Positions 30,562 through 40,077 of a stretch of 64,000 nucleotides of DNA are shown here, piece after piece (the first letter of the stretch is position 1; every line of letters starts with the position of its first letter). Location: assembly GCF_005671395.1 (NCBI RefSeq), contig NZ_CP040428.1, positions 4,154,001 through 4,218,000 of the forward strand, in the 5' to 3' direction. The notes under the pieces were generated by a model, which saw only the letters and a program-made list of their open reading frames with translations, was not told the origin of the DNA and did not search any database. A program made the position numbers and the translations under genes. The DNA comes from Jejubacter calystegiae. Its GTDB lineage: Bacteria > Pseudomonadota > Gammaproteobacteria > Enterobacterales > Enterobacteriaceae.

Positions 30562-31146
30562 GTGACGATTAAACTGATTGTCGGCCTCGCCAATCCGGGG
30601 GCGGAATATGCCGCCACCCGCCATAACGCCGGGGCCTGGTATGTGGATCTGCTGGCTGAGCGCCACGGCCAGCCGCTGAAAGAAGAGGCAAAATTCTTCG
30701 GTTATACCGCACGCATCAAGGTTAATGGCGAAGATGTGCGCCTGCTGGTCCCCACCACCTTTATGAACCTGAGCGGTAAAGCGGTGGCTGCACTGGCGGG
30801 TTTCTACCGAATTAATCCGGACGAAATTCTGGTGGCCCACGATGAGCTCGACCTGCCCCCGGGTGTGGCGAAATTTAAACTCGGCGGCGGTCACGGCGGC
30901 CATAACGGGCTTAAAGACATCATCAGCAAGCTGGGCAATAACCCCAACTTTCACCGTCTTCGCGTAGGAATCGGCCATCCGGGCGATAAAAACAAGGTTG
31001 TCGGTTTTGTGCTGGGTAAACCTCAGGCGGCCGAGCAGAAGCTGATTGACGAAGCCGTAGACGAAGCGGCGCGTTGCACCGAAGTGTGGTTTAAAGAGGG
31101 GCTGGCGAAGGCAACCAGCCGGCTGCATAGCTTTAAAGCGCAGTAG
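30562..31146 (+). CDS. pth: Peptidyl-tRNA hydrolase
   Basis: Frees tRNA from peptidyl-tRNA that drops off the ribosome. 194 residues. The start is GTG 30562 with AGGA about 9 bases upstream. Active-site residues are in view: Asn10 (LIVGLANPG), His20 ([10 protein letters not shown]), Asp93 ([10 protein letters not shown]), and the substrate-binding TFMNLSG and [12 protein letters not shown] stretches. Followed by ychF in the same direction. Confidence 0.98.
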   Translation: MTIKLIVGLANPGAEYAATRHNAGAWYVDLLAERHGQPLKEEAKFFGYTARIKVNGEDVRLLVPTTFMNLSGKAVAALAGFYRINPDEILVAHDELDLPPGVAKFKLGGGHGGHNGLKDIISKLGNNPNFHRLRVGIGHPGDKNKVVGFVLGKPQAAEQKLIDEAVDEAARCTEVWFKEGLAKATSRLHSFKAQ

Positions 31147-31283
31147 CCCCCTGTCCCGGCCACGGGCGGGATTTCTCCCCCCTGGGCGCCGGGTTTAGGT
31201 GTATAATAGCCATAGTCATTCGTTTTTCATCATCAGGCAACCTATAACCTGATGATTATCAAGCAATTAAGGTGATCTAAACC

Positions 31284-32375
31284 ATGGGATTCAAATGCGG
31301 TATCGTCGGTCTGCCGAACGTGGGTAAATCCACTCTGTTCAACGCCCTGACCAAAGCAGGCATTGAAGCGGCGAACTTCCCGTTCTGTACTATCGAGCCG
31401 AACACTGGCGTGGTGCCGATGCCCGATCCGCGTCTGGACAAACTTGCCGAAATCGTAAAACCGCAGCGCGTGCTGCCAACCACCATGGAGTTCGTGGATA
31501 TCGCGGGCCTGGTGAAAGGCGCATCCAAAGGCGAAGGTCTGGGCAACCAGTTCCTGATGAACATCCGTGAGACCGAAGCTATCGGCCACGTGGTGCGCTG
31601 CTTTGAGAACGACAATATCATTCACGTCGCGGGCAAAGTGAATCCGGCAGAAGACATTGAAGTGATCAACACCGAGCTGGCGCTGTCTGATCTGGACACC
31701 TGCGAGCGCGCCATCCACCGGGTACAAAAGAAGGCCAAAGGCGGCGACAAAGACGCTAAAGCCGAACTGGCGGTGCTGGAAAAGTGCCTGCCGCAGCTGG
31801 AGCAGGCCGGCATGCTGCGTAGTCTGGATCTAAGCAAAGAAGAGAAAGCGCTGATCCGTTACCTGAGCTTCCTGACCATGAAGCCCACCATGTATATCGC
31901 CAACGTTAACGAAGACGGCTTCGAAAATAACCCGTACCTGGACATGGTCCGCGAAATCGCCGCCGGTGAAGGTTCAGTGGTGGTCGCGGTCTGCGCCGCC
32001 GTAGAAGCCGATATCGCCGAGCTGGAAGACGACGAGCGCGACGAATTTATGCAGGAGCTGGGTCTGGAAGAGCCGGGCCTGAACCGCGTGATCCGCGCCG
32101 GTTATGAGCTGCTGAACCTGCAGACCTACTTCACCGCAGGCGTAAAAGAAGTGCGCGCCTGGACCATTCCGGTTGGCGCCACCGCCCCACAGGCGGCCGG
32201 TAAAATTCACACCGACTTCGAAAAAGGTTTTATCCGCGCCCAGACCATCGCCTACGAGGATTTTATTACCTACAAGGGCGAACAGGGTGCCAAAGAGGCC
32301 GGTAAGATGCGCGCCGAAGGCAAGGAGTATATCGTTAAGGATGGCGATGTGATGAATTTCTTGTTTAACGTCTAA
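31284..32375 (+). CDS. ychF: YchF (OLA1-like) ribosome-binding P-loop ATPase
   Basis: 363 residues of the universally conserved YchF/OLA1 branch of Obg-related P-loop proteins, which hydrolyses ATP rather than GTP and modulates translation and the oxidative stress response. P-loop [14 protein letters not shown], switch region [22 protein letters not shown] (with the replaced catalytic residue typical of HAS-type P-loops), a helical coiled-coil domain and a C-terminal TGS domain ([18 protein letters not shown]). A TATAAT at 31202-31207 is a likely -10. Confidence 0.97.
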   Translation: MGFKCGIVGLPNVGKSTLFNALTKAGIEAANFPFCTIEPNTGVVPMPDPRLDKLAEIVKPQRVLPTTMEFVDIAGLVKGASKGEGLGNQFLMNIRETEAIGHVVRCFENDNIIHVAGKVNPAEDIEVINTELALSDLDTCERAIHRVQKKAKGGDKDAKAELAVLEKCLPQLEQAGMLRSLDLSKEEKALIRYLSFLTMKPTMYIANVNEDGFENNPYLDMVREIAAGEGSVVVAVCAAVEADIAELEDDERDEFMQELGLEEPGLNRVIRAGYELLNLQTYFTAGVKEVRAWTIPVGATAPQAAGKIHTDFEKGFIRAQTIAYEDFITYKGEQGAKEAGKMRAEGKEYIVKDGDVMNFLFNV

Positions 32376-32430
32376 AGCGCTACTGCTGTCTTAGGGGATT
32401 CGCTGAATCTTGCTAAGACGGGTAAAACAC

Positions 32431-32460
32431 AAAAATCCACGCGGTTGCGTGGATTTTTTT
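32431..32460 (+). terminator. ychF intrinsic terminator
   Basis: AAAAATCCACGC-GGTT-GCGTGGATTTTT forms a 12-bp stem continuing into a T-run, 55 bp after the ychF stop. Nearly the same hairpin (AATCCACGC/GCGTGGATT) follows the ProP-like gene at 41554. Confidence 0.93.
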
Positions 32461-32633
32461 ATGGGAATGGAAAAAATTATCGAATATACCTCTGACATGT
32501 TGATTAAATCCATTGCAATTCATCTTTTTTCCTTTCCGCAACCATAATTTTACTTTCCTGTTATCGCTGGTATCTGTTATAAAAACGCTCTCTAAAAATC
32601 AATAAAACAACTCATTATTAAAAAGGATTTTCG

Positions 32634-33650
32634 ATGAAAAAAATATGGTTCTCATTAAACCTTGGTATAGCACACTTTTTATTGTTCTATATGGCAATAC
32701 TCATCGTCACGCCGAAGAGAATGCCGCTATACCCCATTATTATTTGGCTGGGAATGATTATTTTCAGCGGACTAATCGTACACTTTTACTGGAATAAAGC
32801 ATCGTTTAATCAAACTACTACTCGCATTCGGAAAAATCATAAAAAAACACCAAGGGCAGCATTACTTTCGACATTGCTGTTTTTGCTAACTTGCATTTCT
32901 TTTAAAATTTTCAGTCATATCAACATCCTCATCCCGATTACATTAATTTTCATGACTGCAACATCAATTATATACACCATTGCATCTCATATAAAGTCAA
33001 TCGATAATAAAGAAAAAACCATAGCTCTGAGAGTAAAACTGGCAGTTAAATACTCATGGGTACTAGCGTCATTAATCTCATACTATCTCGCACGTTCGCT
33101 AATATCTAATTCATTTGATATCCCTTTCGACACCACATTCAACAAACTCATGACGATAATCACGGCGTTATTTTTTATTTTTATCTTCTATTATTTCATT
33201 TACTTTATCTTTATTGCTTTTTTATCCTCTATCACCTCGCAGACAAAGAAAAAAAAACCTATTGTCATTAATTATTCAATGTCAATTTTCGCTCCGCTAT
33301 TTATTATTGGCTACATTTCATGCATTGCGTTTAATGTACAGACACTTTCCATTCTCAAATTCGGCTTCGAGCTTGCCATGAAGTATGATACGCGCGACAC
33401 TTTTTTTTGCAAAAATGAATATATGTTACTTAGCAAGCATCCTAATGCCCGCTTTATGTTTATCTCTGAAGGAAACTATCGCGCATTAATACCTCATCAT
33501 GATGACTTTACAATCTCACGTTTATCCTGCACGAATAGTGAACCATTCTATTCACTGGTTAGTGTAGAGGATAAAAAAGGTCTTATGATTGCTACTTTAG
33601 AAAAGCGGACTGAGGCGCTTGTCAGTGACTTGAAGGCGACAATTCGATGA
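32634..33650 (+). CDS. AT-rich polytopic membrane protein of unknown function
   Basis: 338 residues, not recognised. It has about seven or eight hydrophobic helices (LNLGIAHFLLFYMAILIVT; YPIIIWLGMIIFSGLIVHFYW; ALLSTLLFLLTCISFKIF; ILIPITLIFMTATSIIYTI; LMTIITALFFIFIFYYFIYFIFIAFL; IFAPLFIIGYISCIAF), a Lys-rich cytoplasmic loop (TSQTKKKKP), and a C-terminal soluble domain of about 80 residues with three Cys (DTFFCKNEYML...RLSCTNSEP) probably on the periplasmic side. The DNA is far more AT-rich than the flanking genes, with many AAA/ATT/TTT codons, which suggests recent acquisition. AAAAGGA precedes the ATG. The C-terminal layout recalls the protein at 48450. Being AT-rich, it is a likely H-NS target. 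Confidence 0.75.
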   Translation: MKKIWFSLNLGIAHFLLFYMAILIVTPKRMPLYPIIIWLGMIIFSGLIVHFYWNKASFNQTTTRIRKNHKKTPRAALLSTLLFLLTCISFKIFSHINILIPITLIFMTATSIIYTIASHIKSIDNKEKTIALRVKLAVKYSWVLASLISYYLARSLISNSFDIPFDTTFNKLMTIITALFFIFIFYYFIYFIFIAFLSSITSQTKKKKPIVINYSMSIFAPLFIIGYISCIAFNVQTLSILKFGFELAMKYDTRDTFFCKNEYMLLSKHPNARFMFISEGNYRALIPHHDDFTISRLSCTNSEPFYSLVSVEDKKGLMIATLEKRTEALVSDLKATIR

Positions 33651-34350
33651 TACTCATCATTACGATAAAGATACCTTTAAGATACCAGTCGGGACCTTTA
33701 GCCAGCTAACATAGCCGTTAGAGTGCATATAAATCGCCGCACGACCACGTTTGCTGAAATCCGCTAGTGCCCGAATGAATTGTAAGACCTCTTCGACAAC
33801 AAGTGCTGCCATGACTGAAACAAGAGAGAGGATCTATACCTCCGAATCGGGTCATTTTATTATTCTCATTTTTCTATTACTCAAGCATTAACATAATGCG
33901 ATGTTATTAAAGTTTACGCTTGTCCTGAGACTAACCATTTGTGCTTCTAAAGGAACCACTATGTGCCAGAAACGGATACTGGCGAGTAGTAATTTTCAGC
34001 TCTGAGCGAACTATCGTAACTGAGCTATTTTTAAGAAAAAAAGGTCAATCAGATGTCAAGCTTAATAGACCTCAAACACTATTACGTGGTGCCCTACAAT
34101 CTAACGACTGCCGATATTATATTTTCTACGCACATAAAAATTTGAGAGTAAGAATAAACTCTAGGAAGGGCATGTAAATCCCCTCTCAGCCGAAAAAACT
34201 AAAGCAAAAGCTGTAAAATCGTTCGTGACTTCCGCATTGCAGATAACCTGATTTGCTTAATCGCCCCTCATAATCTTACAGGTATCATCTGGCGTGCTAT
34301 GGCGCATATCAATCCACGCTGAACCCACAATAAGCCCCAAACCACTTAAC
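33651..34350. other. 700-bp region without a convincing gene
   Basis: Between the AT-rich membrane protein and the LysR gene. It contains the 50-codon minus-strand stump, a 78-codon plus-strand frame (33941-34177) of unlikely composition, and a stop-free plus-strand stretch ending near 34312 (VRDFRIADNLICLIAPHN) that looks like the 3' end of a lost gene. No tRNA, inverted-repeat ends or transposase was found. It reads as scarred accessory DNA. Confidence 0.5.
33660..33812 (-). pseudogene. Possible gene remnant, 50 codons
   Basis: From ATG 33812 the minus strand reads 50 residues with coding-like composition (VVEEVLQFIRALADFSKRGRAAIYMH) to tandem stops TAA TGA. The same frame continues a few codons upstream of the ATG before TAG. 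No ribosome site and no recognised family. It lies in a 700-bp stretch without a clear gene, next to the AT-rich membrane gene, so it may be the stump of a decayed gene. Confidence 0.25.
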
Positions 34351-35265
34351 TTAGTTCGACATAAACACCGAAAGACGGTTCTTTATCGCATCAATCAAAT
34401 GAAGCGCCGCCGTGGACAACGGTCTGTTTTTTCGCGACAGCAGGCAAAATTCCGGCGCATTGAGCGTGACGTCCTCAATGTGCCGCAGGCGGGTCTGTTC
34501 CTGCATGGCGCTGCCCCAGAGTATCGGAGAGGCCATCAGCGCTACGCCTGCGCCGCTCAGTACGAACTGTTTTAGCACCTGCAAAGAATTGGTCGTCAAC
34601 GCCACATCAAACTTCACTTTGTGCTGAAACTCGATCAGGTTGATATACCGCCGTAGTCCGTAGTCTGCCGTCATCATCGCGTAGGGATAACGTAGCGCTT
34701 CGGCCAGGTGAAGCATACGAGAAGGGTCAGCAAGAGCATGATCCGAACGGAAAACCACCCCTACCGGCTGCTCTGCTTTTTTCAGCACGGCGATTTCACT
34801 GTGTTCAGGCGGATTAAAACACACGCCAAGATGCACGGCGTCTGTTCTGACTTTATCAATGATGCTGTTTACGGACTCCATCATCAGCTCAACGTGAACC
34901 CCCGGGTGGCTGGCATAAAATGGCATCAGCACCTCATGCACCATCATCTCCGCTACGCCCTCACTGATAGCCACCTTCACATTGCCACGCTGCATTCCTT
35001 TAATTTCAGACAGCCGCGAGGCCAGGTATTCCTGTGAAGAGAGATAGCCCCGGTAATAGTCAGCGATCACCGCAGCCACTTCTGTCGCTTCCAGCCGCCC
35101 TTTGCGCCTTTCAAACAGAGTGAAGCCCACTTCCTGTTCCAGAAGCTGGATTTGCCTGCTGATGAGCGAAGGCGAAAGCGCAAGCCTTTCTGCCGCCGCA
35201 CGTACTGAACCACTGTTCAGAACTTCATAGAAATATTTCAGCCTGGTCTGGCTCAACTCTTGCAT
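34351..35265 (-). CDS. LysR-family transcriptional regulator
   Basis: 304 residues. N-terminal winged helix-turn-helix of LysR type (LKYFYEVLNSGSVRAAAERLALSPSLISRQIQLLEQEVGFTLFERRKGR), then the periplasmic-binding-like effector domain. Divergent from an MFS transporter and an M81 peptidase gene, so it very probably controls them, with a small molecule from that pathway as co-inducer. The intergenic region holds two GTTAAC-containing repeats. The effector is unknown. Confidence 0.9.
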   Translation of the reverse strand: MQELSQTRLKYFYEVLNSGSVRAAAERLALSPSLISRQIQLLEQEVGFTLFERRKGRLEATEVAAVIADYYRGYLSSQEYLASRLSEIKGMQRGNVKVAISEGVAEMMVHEVLMPFYASHPGVHVELMMESVNSIIDKVRTDAVHLGVCFNPPEHSEIAVLKKAEQPVGVVFRSDHALADPSRMLHLAEALRYPYAMMTADYGLRRYINLIEFQHKVKFDVALTTNSLQVLKQFVLSGAGVALMASPILWGSAMQEQTRLRHIEDVTLNAPEFCLLSRKNRPLSTAALHLIDAIKNRLSVFMSN

Positions 35266-35267
35266 TA

Positions 35268-35336
35268 GTTAACGGTTCCCTTTTTTCGTGCACTTGAAGT
35301 CAACAAGCCGTGATTTTTGGCTAACAGTTAACCGTT
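35268..35336. promoter_or_regulatory. Paired GTTAAC repeats in the LysR/MFS divergent region
   Basis: GTTAACGGTT (35268-35277) and GTTAACCGTT (35327-35336) share a palindromic GTTAAC core and are 59 bp apart, the first touching the LysR start. This arrangement fits a LysR recognition site plus a second binding site. The MFS start lies at 35521. Confidence 0.45.
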
Positions 35337-35520
35337 TTGGAGCGAAAAAAACATGACCAATACCGCTATTTGAAAGATTAAAGCAAGCATTTACGCCATC
35401 AGTGATGCATTAGTATACACAATCAACTAAATGTTTACTTTATATCAACATTGATTTAACCAAAAACAACAGCAGCCGCTAACAAAAGTTGCCACCTTAC
35501 ATAAGTCGAGAGGTACGCCG

Positions 35521-36810
35521 ATGTCTTCAACGTATATTCAGGTAAGTACTTTAAATACAGATGGTTGTGTTTCGGATAAAACTTATAAAAAAGTTTACTG
35601 GCGCATTCTTCCATTTCTGGCGCTCTGCTATATGTTCGCCTATCTGGATCGTATTAACGTGGGTTTTGCCAAACTCCAGATGCAGGATGCGATTAATCTT
35701 AGTGATGCAGCATACGGACTGGGTGCGGGCATATTCTTTCTGGGATACGTAATCTTTGAAATCCCCAGCAATCTTTATATGGCCCGCACGGGAGCCCGAA
35801 AAACGCTGGTGCGCATCATGGTGCTTTGGGGGCTAACATCAGCCTGTATGATGTTCGTCTCCTCGCCGGGTATGTTTTACCTGCTTCGTTTCATGCTGGG
35901 TGTATTCGAGGCAGGCTTCGCTCCAGGCATCATTTACTACCTCACGTTATGGTTCCCGGCCAGACGTATGGCGGGAGCGATGGCAATGCTGATGTTTGCC
36001 GGCCCGATTGGCAGCATCATCGGCGCACCGCTATCGACATGGCTCATGACCCATTTTCATCAGACTCACGGTCTTCAGGGCTGGCAGTGGATGTTTATGC
36101 TGGAGGGGCTGCCCTGCGTACTGCTGGGTATCATCACCTGGTTCTATATTGTTGATAAACCTGAAGATGCCCGCTGGCTGACCGATGCAGAAAAAAAGGA
36201 GATCGCGCAATCACTTAATCAGACCCGACAAAAGCATAGCGCCTTCAGATCGGTTCTGAAAAATCCGGCCATCTACGGCCTCAGCCTGACCTATTTCGGC
36301 CTGATTTGCGGCATTTATGCCATGAGCTTCTGGCTTCCCACCATTCTGCAATCTCACGGAATCAGGGACACCATGACAATCGGTCTGCTAACAGCCATTC
36401 CCTACGTTACTGCGCTGATTGGTATGATCGTTTTTGCCTGGAGCTCTGATAAATTTCAGGAACGCCGCTGGCACGTGGCCCTTACGGCGCTGTTCGCCGG
36501 CACAGCGCTGTTGCTCTCTAATTTCACGGCAAGCTTTCCCATCGCCATGCTTCTGCTCACCCTGGCAACCGGGCTGATGTGGGCCTCCTATACCACTTTC
36601 TGGGCCATCCCATCAAAAATCATGCAGGGCACTGCCGCCGCCGGAGGTATTGCGCTTATCAACAGCTTTGGCCTGATCGGCGGATTTGTCAGCCCAACCA
36701 TTATGGGCTGGATCAAGCAAACCACCGGATCGCTGACCCATGGCCTTATCTTCATGACGGTACTACTGTTTACGGGTGCCATCGCCATTCTTTTCCAGAA
36801 AAAAATCTGA
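35521..36810 (+). CDS. MFS transporter, anion:cation symporter (ACS) type
   Basis: 429 residues, twelve hydrophobic segments. MFS motif A-like and ACS features are present: YLDRINVGFAKLQMQDAINLSDAAYGLGAGIFFLGYVIFEIPSNLYMARTGARK near the N-terminus, RFMLGVFEAGFAPGIIYYLTLWFPARRMAGAMA in the middle. Relatives carry organic anions such as tartrate, galactonate or allantoate. It is the first gene of a two-gene unit with the M81 peptidase 13 bp downstream, so the substrate may be a small amide, cyclic peptide or organic acid cleaved by that enzyme. Confidence 0.88.
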   Translation: MSSTYIQVSTLNTDGCVSDKTYKKVYWRILPFLALCYMFAYLDRINVGFAKLQMQDAINLSDAAYGLGAGIFFLGYVIFEIPSNLYMARTGARKTLVRIMVLWGLTSACMMFVSSPGMFYLLRFMLGVFEAGFAPGIIYYLTLWFPARRMAGAMAMLMFAGPIGSIIGAPLSTWLMTHFHQTHGLQGWQWMFMLEGLPCVLLGIITWFYIVDKPEDARWLTDAEKKEIAQSLNQTRQKHSAFRSVLKNPAIYGLSLTYFGLICGIYAMSFWLPTILQSHGIRDTMTIGLLTAIPYVTALIGMIVFAWSSDKFQERRWHVALTALFAGTALLLSNFTASFPIAMLLLTLATGLMWASYTTFWAIPSKIMQGTAAAGGIALINSFGLIGGFVSPTIMGWIKQTTGSLTHGLIFMTVLLFTGAIAILFQKKI

Positions 36811-36823
36811 ACGGAGTAGTGAA

Positions 36824-38314
36824 ATGCGTATTTTAATCGCGGGCTTTCAGCACGAAACCAACACCTTTGCCTTAAACAAAGCCGGATGGGACAACTTTGT
36901 TAAAGGAGAAGGTTTCCCCGCCATGCAGCACGGTGAAAAAATGTTCGAACTGGCCGAAACCAACATTCCTGCCGGAGGATTTATTCAGGCCGCCAGCCGG
37001 GATGGACACACCCTGCTACCGGTTATCTGGACCGCGGCCAGCCCGTCCGCACAGGTTACGCAGGAGGCTTACGAGAGAATTTGCCAGCAGATTATTGCTC
37101 AGGCCCGGGAGTTAAAGCCCGATGCGGTCTACCTGGATCTACACGGCGCAATGGTTGCGGAACATTATGACGACGGCGAAGGCGAGCTACTGCGCAGAAT
37201 GCGTGAAACCGTGGGGGACCATACACCGATTATCGTTAGCCTGGATCTGCATGCCAACGTGACGAACGCCATGCTGCACCACGCAACGGCAATGGTGGCT
37301 TTCCGTACTTATCCCCATGTCGATATGGCGGCAACGGGGCAAAAAGCTTACGAATTACTGCTGAATGCGGCCAATGGCCCCTTGATTCAGGAAAGTGCCC
37401 GCATTCCATTTCTGATCCCCATTAATGGGATGTGCACCTTTATGGAGCCTGCGAAAGGAATCTATCAACTGCTGGAAGAACTTGAAAAACAGCCGGGTGT
37501 CAGTTCGCTGTCTTTCGCACCGGGATTCCCCGCCGCAGACTTCCCGGAATGCGGCCCCGTGGTCTGGGGCTACGGAAGCGACGGAGCAGCGGTGGAACGC
37601 ACCGTCAGGATGCTTCGCGACGCCGTCTGCAATGCCGAATCCGCCTGGGCGGTAGAGTTTCTTTCACCGGAAGAGGCCGTTGCCCAGGCGCAGAAGCTGG
37701 CGCTCACGGCAACCCGCCCCGTTATCATTGCAGATACCCAGGATAACCCTGGCGCTGGCGGCAGTGGCGATACCACCGGCATTCTGCATGCGCTGATCGC
37801 GGCAGATGCCAATGCCGCCCTGGGATTACTGCTGGATCCAGAAGCCGTGAAAGCGGCTATCGCTGCTGGCAAGGGAAAACCGGTGACATTAGCCCTGGGT
37901 GGCAAAAGCGATACCCAGGGCGATCCGGCCGTTAACGACACATTTATCGTGGATGAGATCAGTGAAGGAAAGTGTCGATTCGACGGTCCGATGATGCACG
38001 GCATTGCCGTTGATGTCGGCCCCGTAGTGACGCTGCGGCATTGCAACATTAAGGTCGTGGTCAGCAGCGTTAAGTCGCAGATGCTCGACCGCAACCTGTT
38101 CCGGCTGGGCGGAATTAACCCGGAACAGGAAAGCATTCTGGTGGTGAAAAGCTCCGTTCATTTTCGCGCTGACTTCCAGCCGATCGCCAGCGCTATTCTG
38201 GTGGCGAAATCCCGGGGAGAAATGAAAGCCGACAGCCAGGATCTGCCGTGGACCCGTCTGCCCGAAGGAATTCGAATCGCACCGCTGGGCAAGTCGTTTA
38301 AAATGCCGTGCTAA
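36824..38314 (+). CDS. M81-family metallopeptidase (MlrC/microcystinase C-like)
   Basis: 496 residues from ATG 36824 with GGAG upstream; a 16-codon longer frame overlaps the MFS gene. The N-terminal domain has the M81 pattern: GFQHETNTFA, YLDLHGAMVAEHYDD, SLDLHANVTNAML, FRTYPHVDMAATG, which hold the likely zinc ligands. The C-terminal MlrC domain follows (DTQDNPGAGGSGDTTGILHALI). MlrC of sphingomonads hydrolyses linearised microcystin, but enterobacterial members have unknown natural substrates. Likely cytosolic: no signal peptide. Cotranscribed with the ACS-type transporter. Confidence 0.88.
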   Translation: MRILIAGFQHETNTFALNKAGWDNFVKGEGFPAMQHGEKMFELAETNIPAGGFIQAASRDGHTLLPVIWTAASPSAQVTQEAYERICQQIIAQARELKPDAVYLDLHGAMVAEHYDDGEGELLRRMRETVGDHTPIIVSLDLHANVTNAMLHHATAMVAFRTYPHVDMAATGQKAYELLLNAANGPLIQESARIPFLIPINGMCTFMEPAKGIYQLLEELEKQPGVSSLSFAPGFPAADFPECGPVVWGYGSDGAAVERTVRMLRDAVCNAESAWAVEFLSPEEAVAQAQKLALTATRPVIIADTQDNPGAGGSGDTTGILHALIAADANAALGLLLDPEAVKAAIAAGKGKPVTLALGGKSDTQGDPAVNDTFIVDEISEGKCRFDGPMMHGIAVDVGPVVTLRHCNIKVVVSSVKSQMLDRNLFRLGGINPEQESILVVKSSVHFRADFQPIASAILVAKSRGEMKADSQDLPWTRLPEGIRIAPLGKSFKMPC

Positions 38315-38357
38315 CATCCGCTGGAGCAGCAGGCTGAAAAGCCTGCTGTTTATCCCG

Positions 38358-39740
38358 CTACTTCAACAACCGCACCTTCACCGCCCTGCCCTTAATTTTG
38401 CCCTGCTGTAGCTGCTTCCAGGCATGGCGCGCCTGGCTTTGCTTTACCGCCACGTAAGCATGCATGGGGTGGATCACAATCTTGCCGATATCGGCGCCGT
38501 CCAGACCCATTTCACCGGTTAGCGCGCCCAGAATATCGCCAGGGCGCATTTTGGCTTTTTTGCCACCGTCGATGCACAGCGTCGCCATCGTGGCCTCCAG
38601 TGGCGTGATGCGTAGCCCGCCGGGCTGCGGCAGCCACTGGAGTTTGATATTCAGCATCTCTTCCAGCAGGTTGGCGCGCTGGGCCTCTTCCGGGGCGCAC
38701 AGGCTAATGGCCAGACCGCTTTTACCGGCCCGGGCGGTACGACCAATGCGGTGCACGTGCACTTCCGGGTCCCACGACAGTTCGTAGTTAATCACCATCT
38801 CCAGCGCCTTGATATCCAGCCCGCGCGCCGCTACGTCGGTCGCCACCAGTACCCGGCTGCTGCCGTTGGCAAAACGCACCAGGGTCTGGTCACGATCGCG
38901 CTGCTCCATATCGCCGTGCAGCGCCAGCGCGCTCTGGCAGCTTTCATTCAGGGCATCGCACACCGCCTGACAATCCTTTTTGGTATTGCAGAACACCACG
39001 CAGGAAGCGGGCTGTTCACGGCTCAGAAGCTGTTGCAGCAGAGCGATTTTGCCGCTGCGCGGCACCTCGTAGAAGCGCTGCTCTACCGCGGGCAGTTCAT
39101 CCACCGCATCAATCTCAATGGTTTGCGGAGAGCGCTGAATACGCTGGCTGATGGCGGCAATCGCCTGGGGCCAGGTGGCGGAAAACAGCAGCGTCTGGCG
39201 CTGAGCGGGAGCATGGGTGATGACCTCATCGATGGCATCGGCAAAGCCCATATCGAGCATCCGGTCGGCTTCATCCAGCACCAGGGTCTGCAACGCCGCC
39301 AGGCTGACCGTCTCTTTCTTCAGGTGATCTAGCAGGCGACCCGGCGTGGCGACAATAATATGAGGCGCGTGAGTCAGCGAATCACGCTGGGCGCCGAACG
39401 GCACGCCGCCGCACAGAGTCAGCACCTTGATGTTAGGTATCGCCCGGGCCAGACGGCGCAGTTCGCTTGCCACCTGGTCGGCCAGTTCACGGGTCGGGCA
39501 CAGCACCAGCGACTGAGTATTAAAACGTCCGCCATCAATGCGCTGCAACAGCCCCAGACCAAAGGCCGCCGTTTTACCGCTGCCGGTTTTCGCCTGCGCC
39601 CGCACGTCTTTTCCTGCGAGGATCGCCGGTAGCGCCGCGGCCTGAACCGGCGTCATGGTCAGGTAGCCCAGTTCGTTAAGGTTAGAAAGCTGTTGCGCGG
39701 ACAGCGCGTTGAGTTCGGCAAATGAGGTCACAGTAAGCAT
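38358..39740 (-). CDS. dbpA: DbpA, DEAD-box RNA helicase specific for 23S rRNA
   Basis: ATP-dependent RNA helicase for late 50S assembly, targeted by its C-terminal RNA-binding domain to hairpin 92 of 23S rRNA. 460 residues from ATG 39740; the frame runs 40 codons further upstream. DEAD-box motifs: Q motif region LGYLTMTPVQAAALP, motif I AKTGSGKT, motif Ia PTRELADQV, motif II DEAD (LVLDEADRMLDMGF), SAT (LLFSATWP), motif VI HRIGRTARAG. The C-terminus (MATLCIDGGKKAKMRPGDILGALTGEMGLDGADIGKIVIHPMHAYVAV) is the DbpA-specific domain. No strong Shine-Dalgarno is seen. Confidence 0.96.
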   Translation of the reverse strand: MLTVTSFAELNALSAQQLSNLNELGYLTMTPVQAAALPAILAGKDVRAQAKTGSGKTAAFGLGLLQRIDGGRFNTQSLVLCPTRELADQVASELRRLARAIPNIKVLTLCGGVPFGAQRDSLTHAPHIIVATPGRLLDHLKKETVSLAALQTLVLDEADRMLDMGFADAIDEVITHAPAQRQTLLFSATWPQAIAAISQRIQRSPQTIEIDAVDELPAVEQRFYEVPRSGKIALLQQLLSREQPASCVVFCNTKKDCQAVCDALNESCQSALALHGDMEQRDRDQTLVRFANGSSRVLVATDVAARGLDIKALEMVINYELSWDPEVHVHRIGRTARAGKSGLAISLCAPEEAQRANLLEEMLNIKLQWLPQPGGLRITPLEATMATLCIDGGKKAKMRPGDILGALTGEMGLDGADIGKIVIHPMHAYVAVKQSQARHAWKQLQQGKIKGRAVKVRLLK

Positions 39741-39963
39741 TCCGGATAAAGTGGCCGGCAATGATAGCATCCTTTGCCTGTAAGGATTGCATCTAAAACG
39801 TACAGTTAGTTTAGGGTCATTCTCATCATAATAAGAAAAAGCATCCGGATAATATATCAATATGTTTATTTAAGTTTCTCATTATTAATAAAGACGCCAT
39901 GCAATAACCGGGGGTTAATTATCCGGGATTGCGCCATGATGCCGTTTTCTTTAAGGTGGTCGG

Positions 39964-40047
39964 CCGCCATTTTTACGGGAATGGCGGTATTACCGGCCTT
40001 TTATAGCTTTCCTTACTGTATAAGCGTGACGGCAGCGAAAGCTATAA
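39964..40047 (+). promoter_or_regulatory. Two inverted repeats in the leader of the ProP-like gene
   Basis: CCGCCATT (39964-39971) pairs with AATGGCGG (39980-39987). Then TTATAGCTTTC (40001-40011) pairs perfectly with GAAAGCTATAA (40037-40047) over 11 bp around a 25-base centre. The second repeat ends 30 bp before the start codon and about 20 bp before the GGGGAG ribosome site. It may be an operator pair, an RNA hairpin or a leader sensor. The 337-bp gap 39741-40077 holds no gene. Confidence 0.5.
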
Positions 40048-40077
40048 GAGTGCTCCATCCAGATTTACGGGGAGTTT

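Noticed and set aside
33941-34177. 78-codon plus-strand ORF in the region before the LysR gene
   Set aside because: No ribosome site, no family and composition unlike real proteins; kept only as part of the described non-coding stretch.
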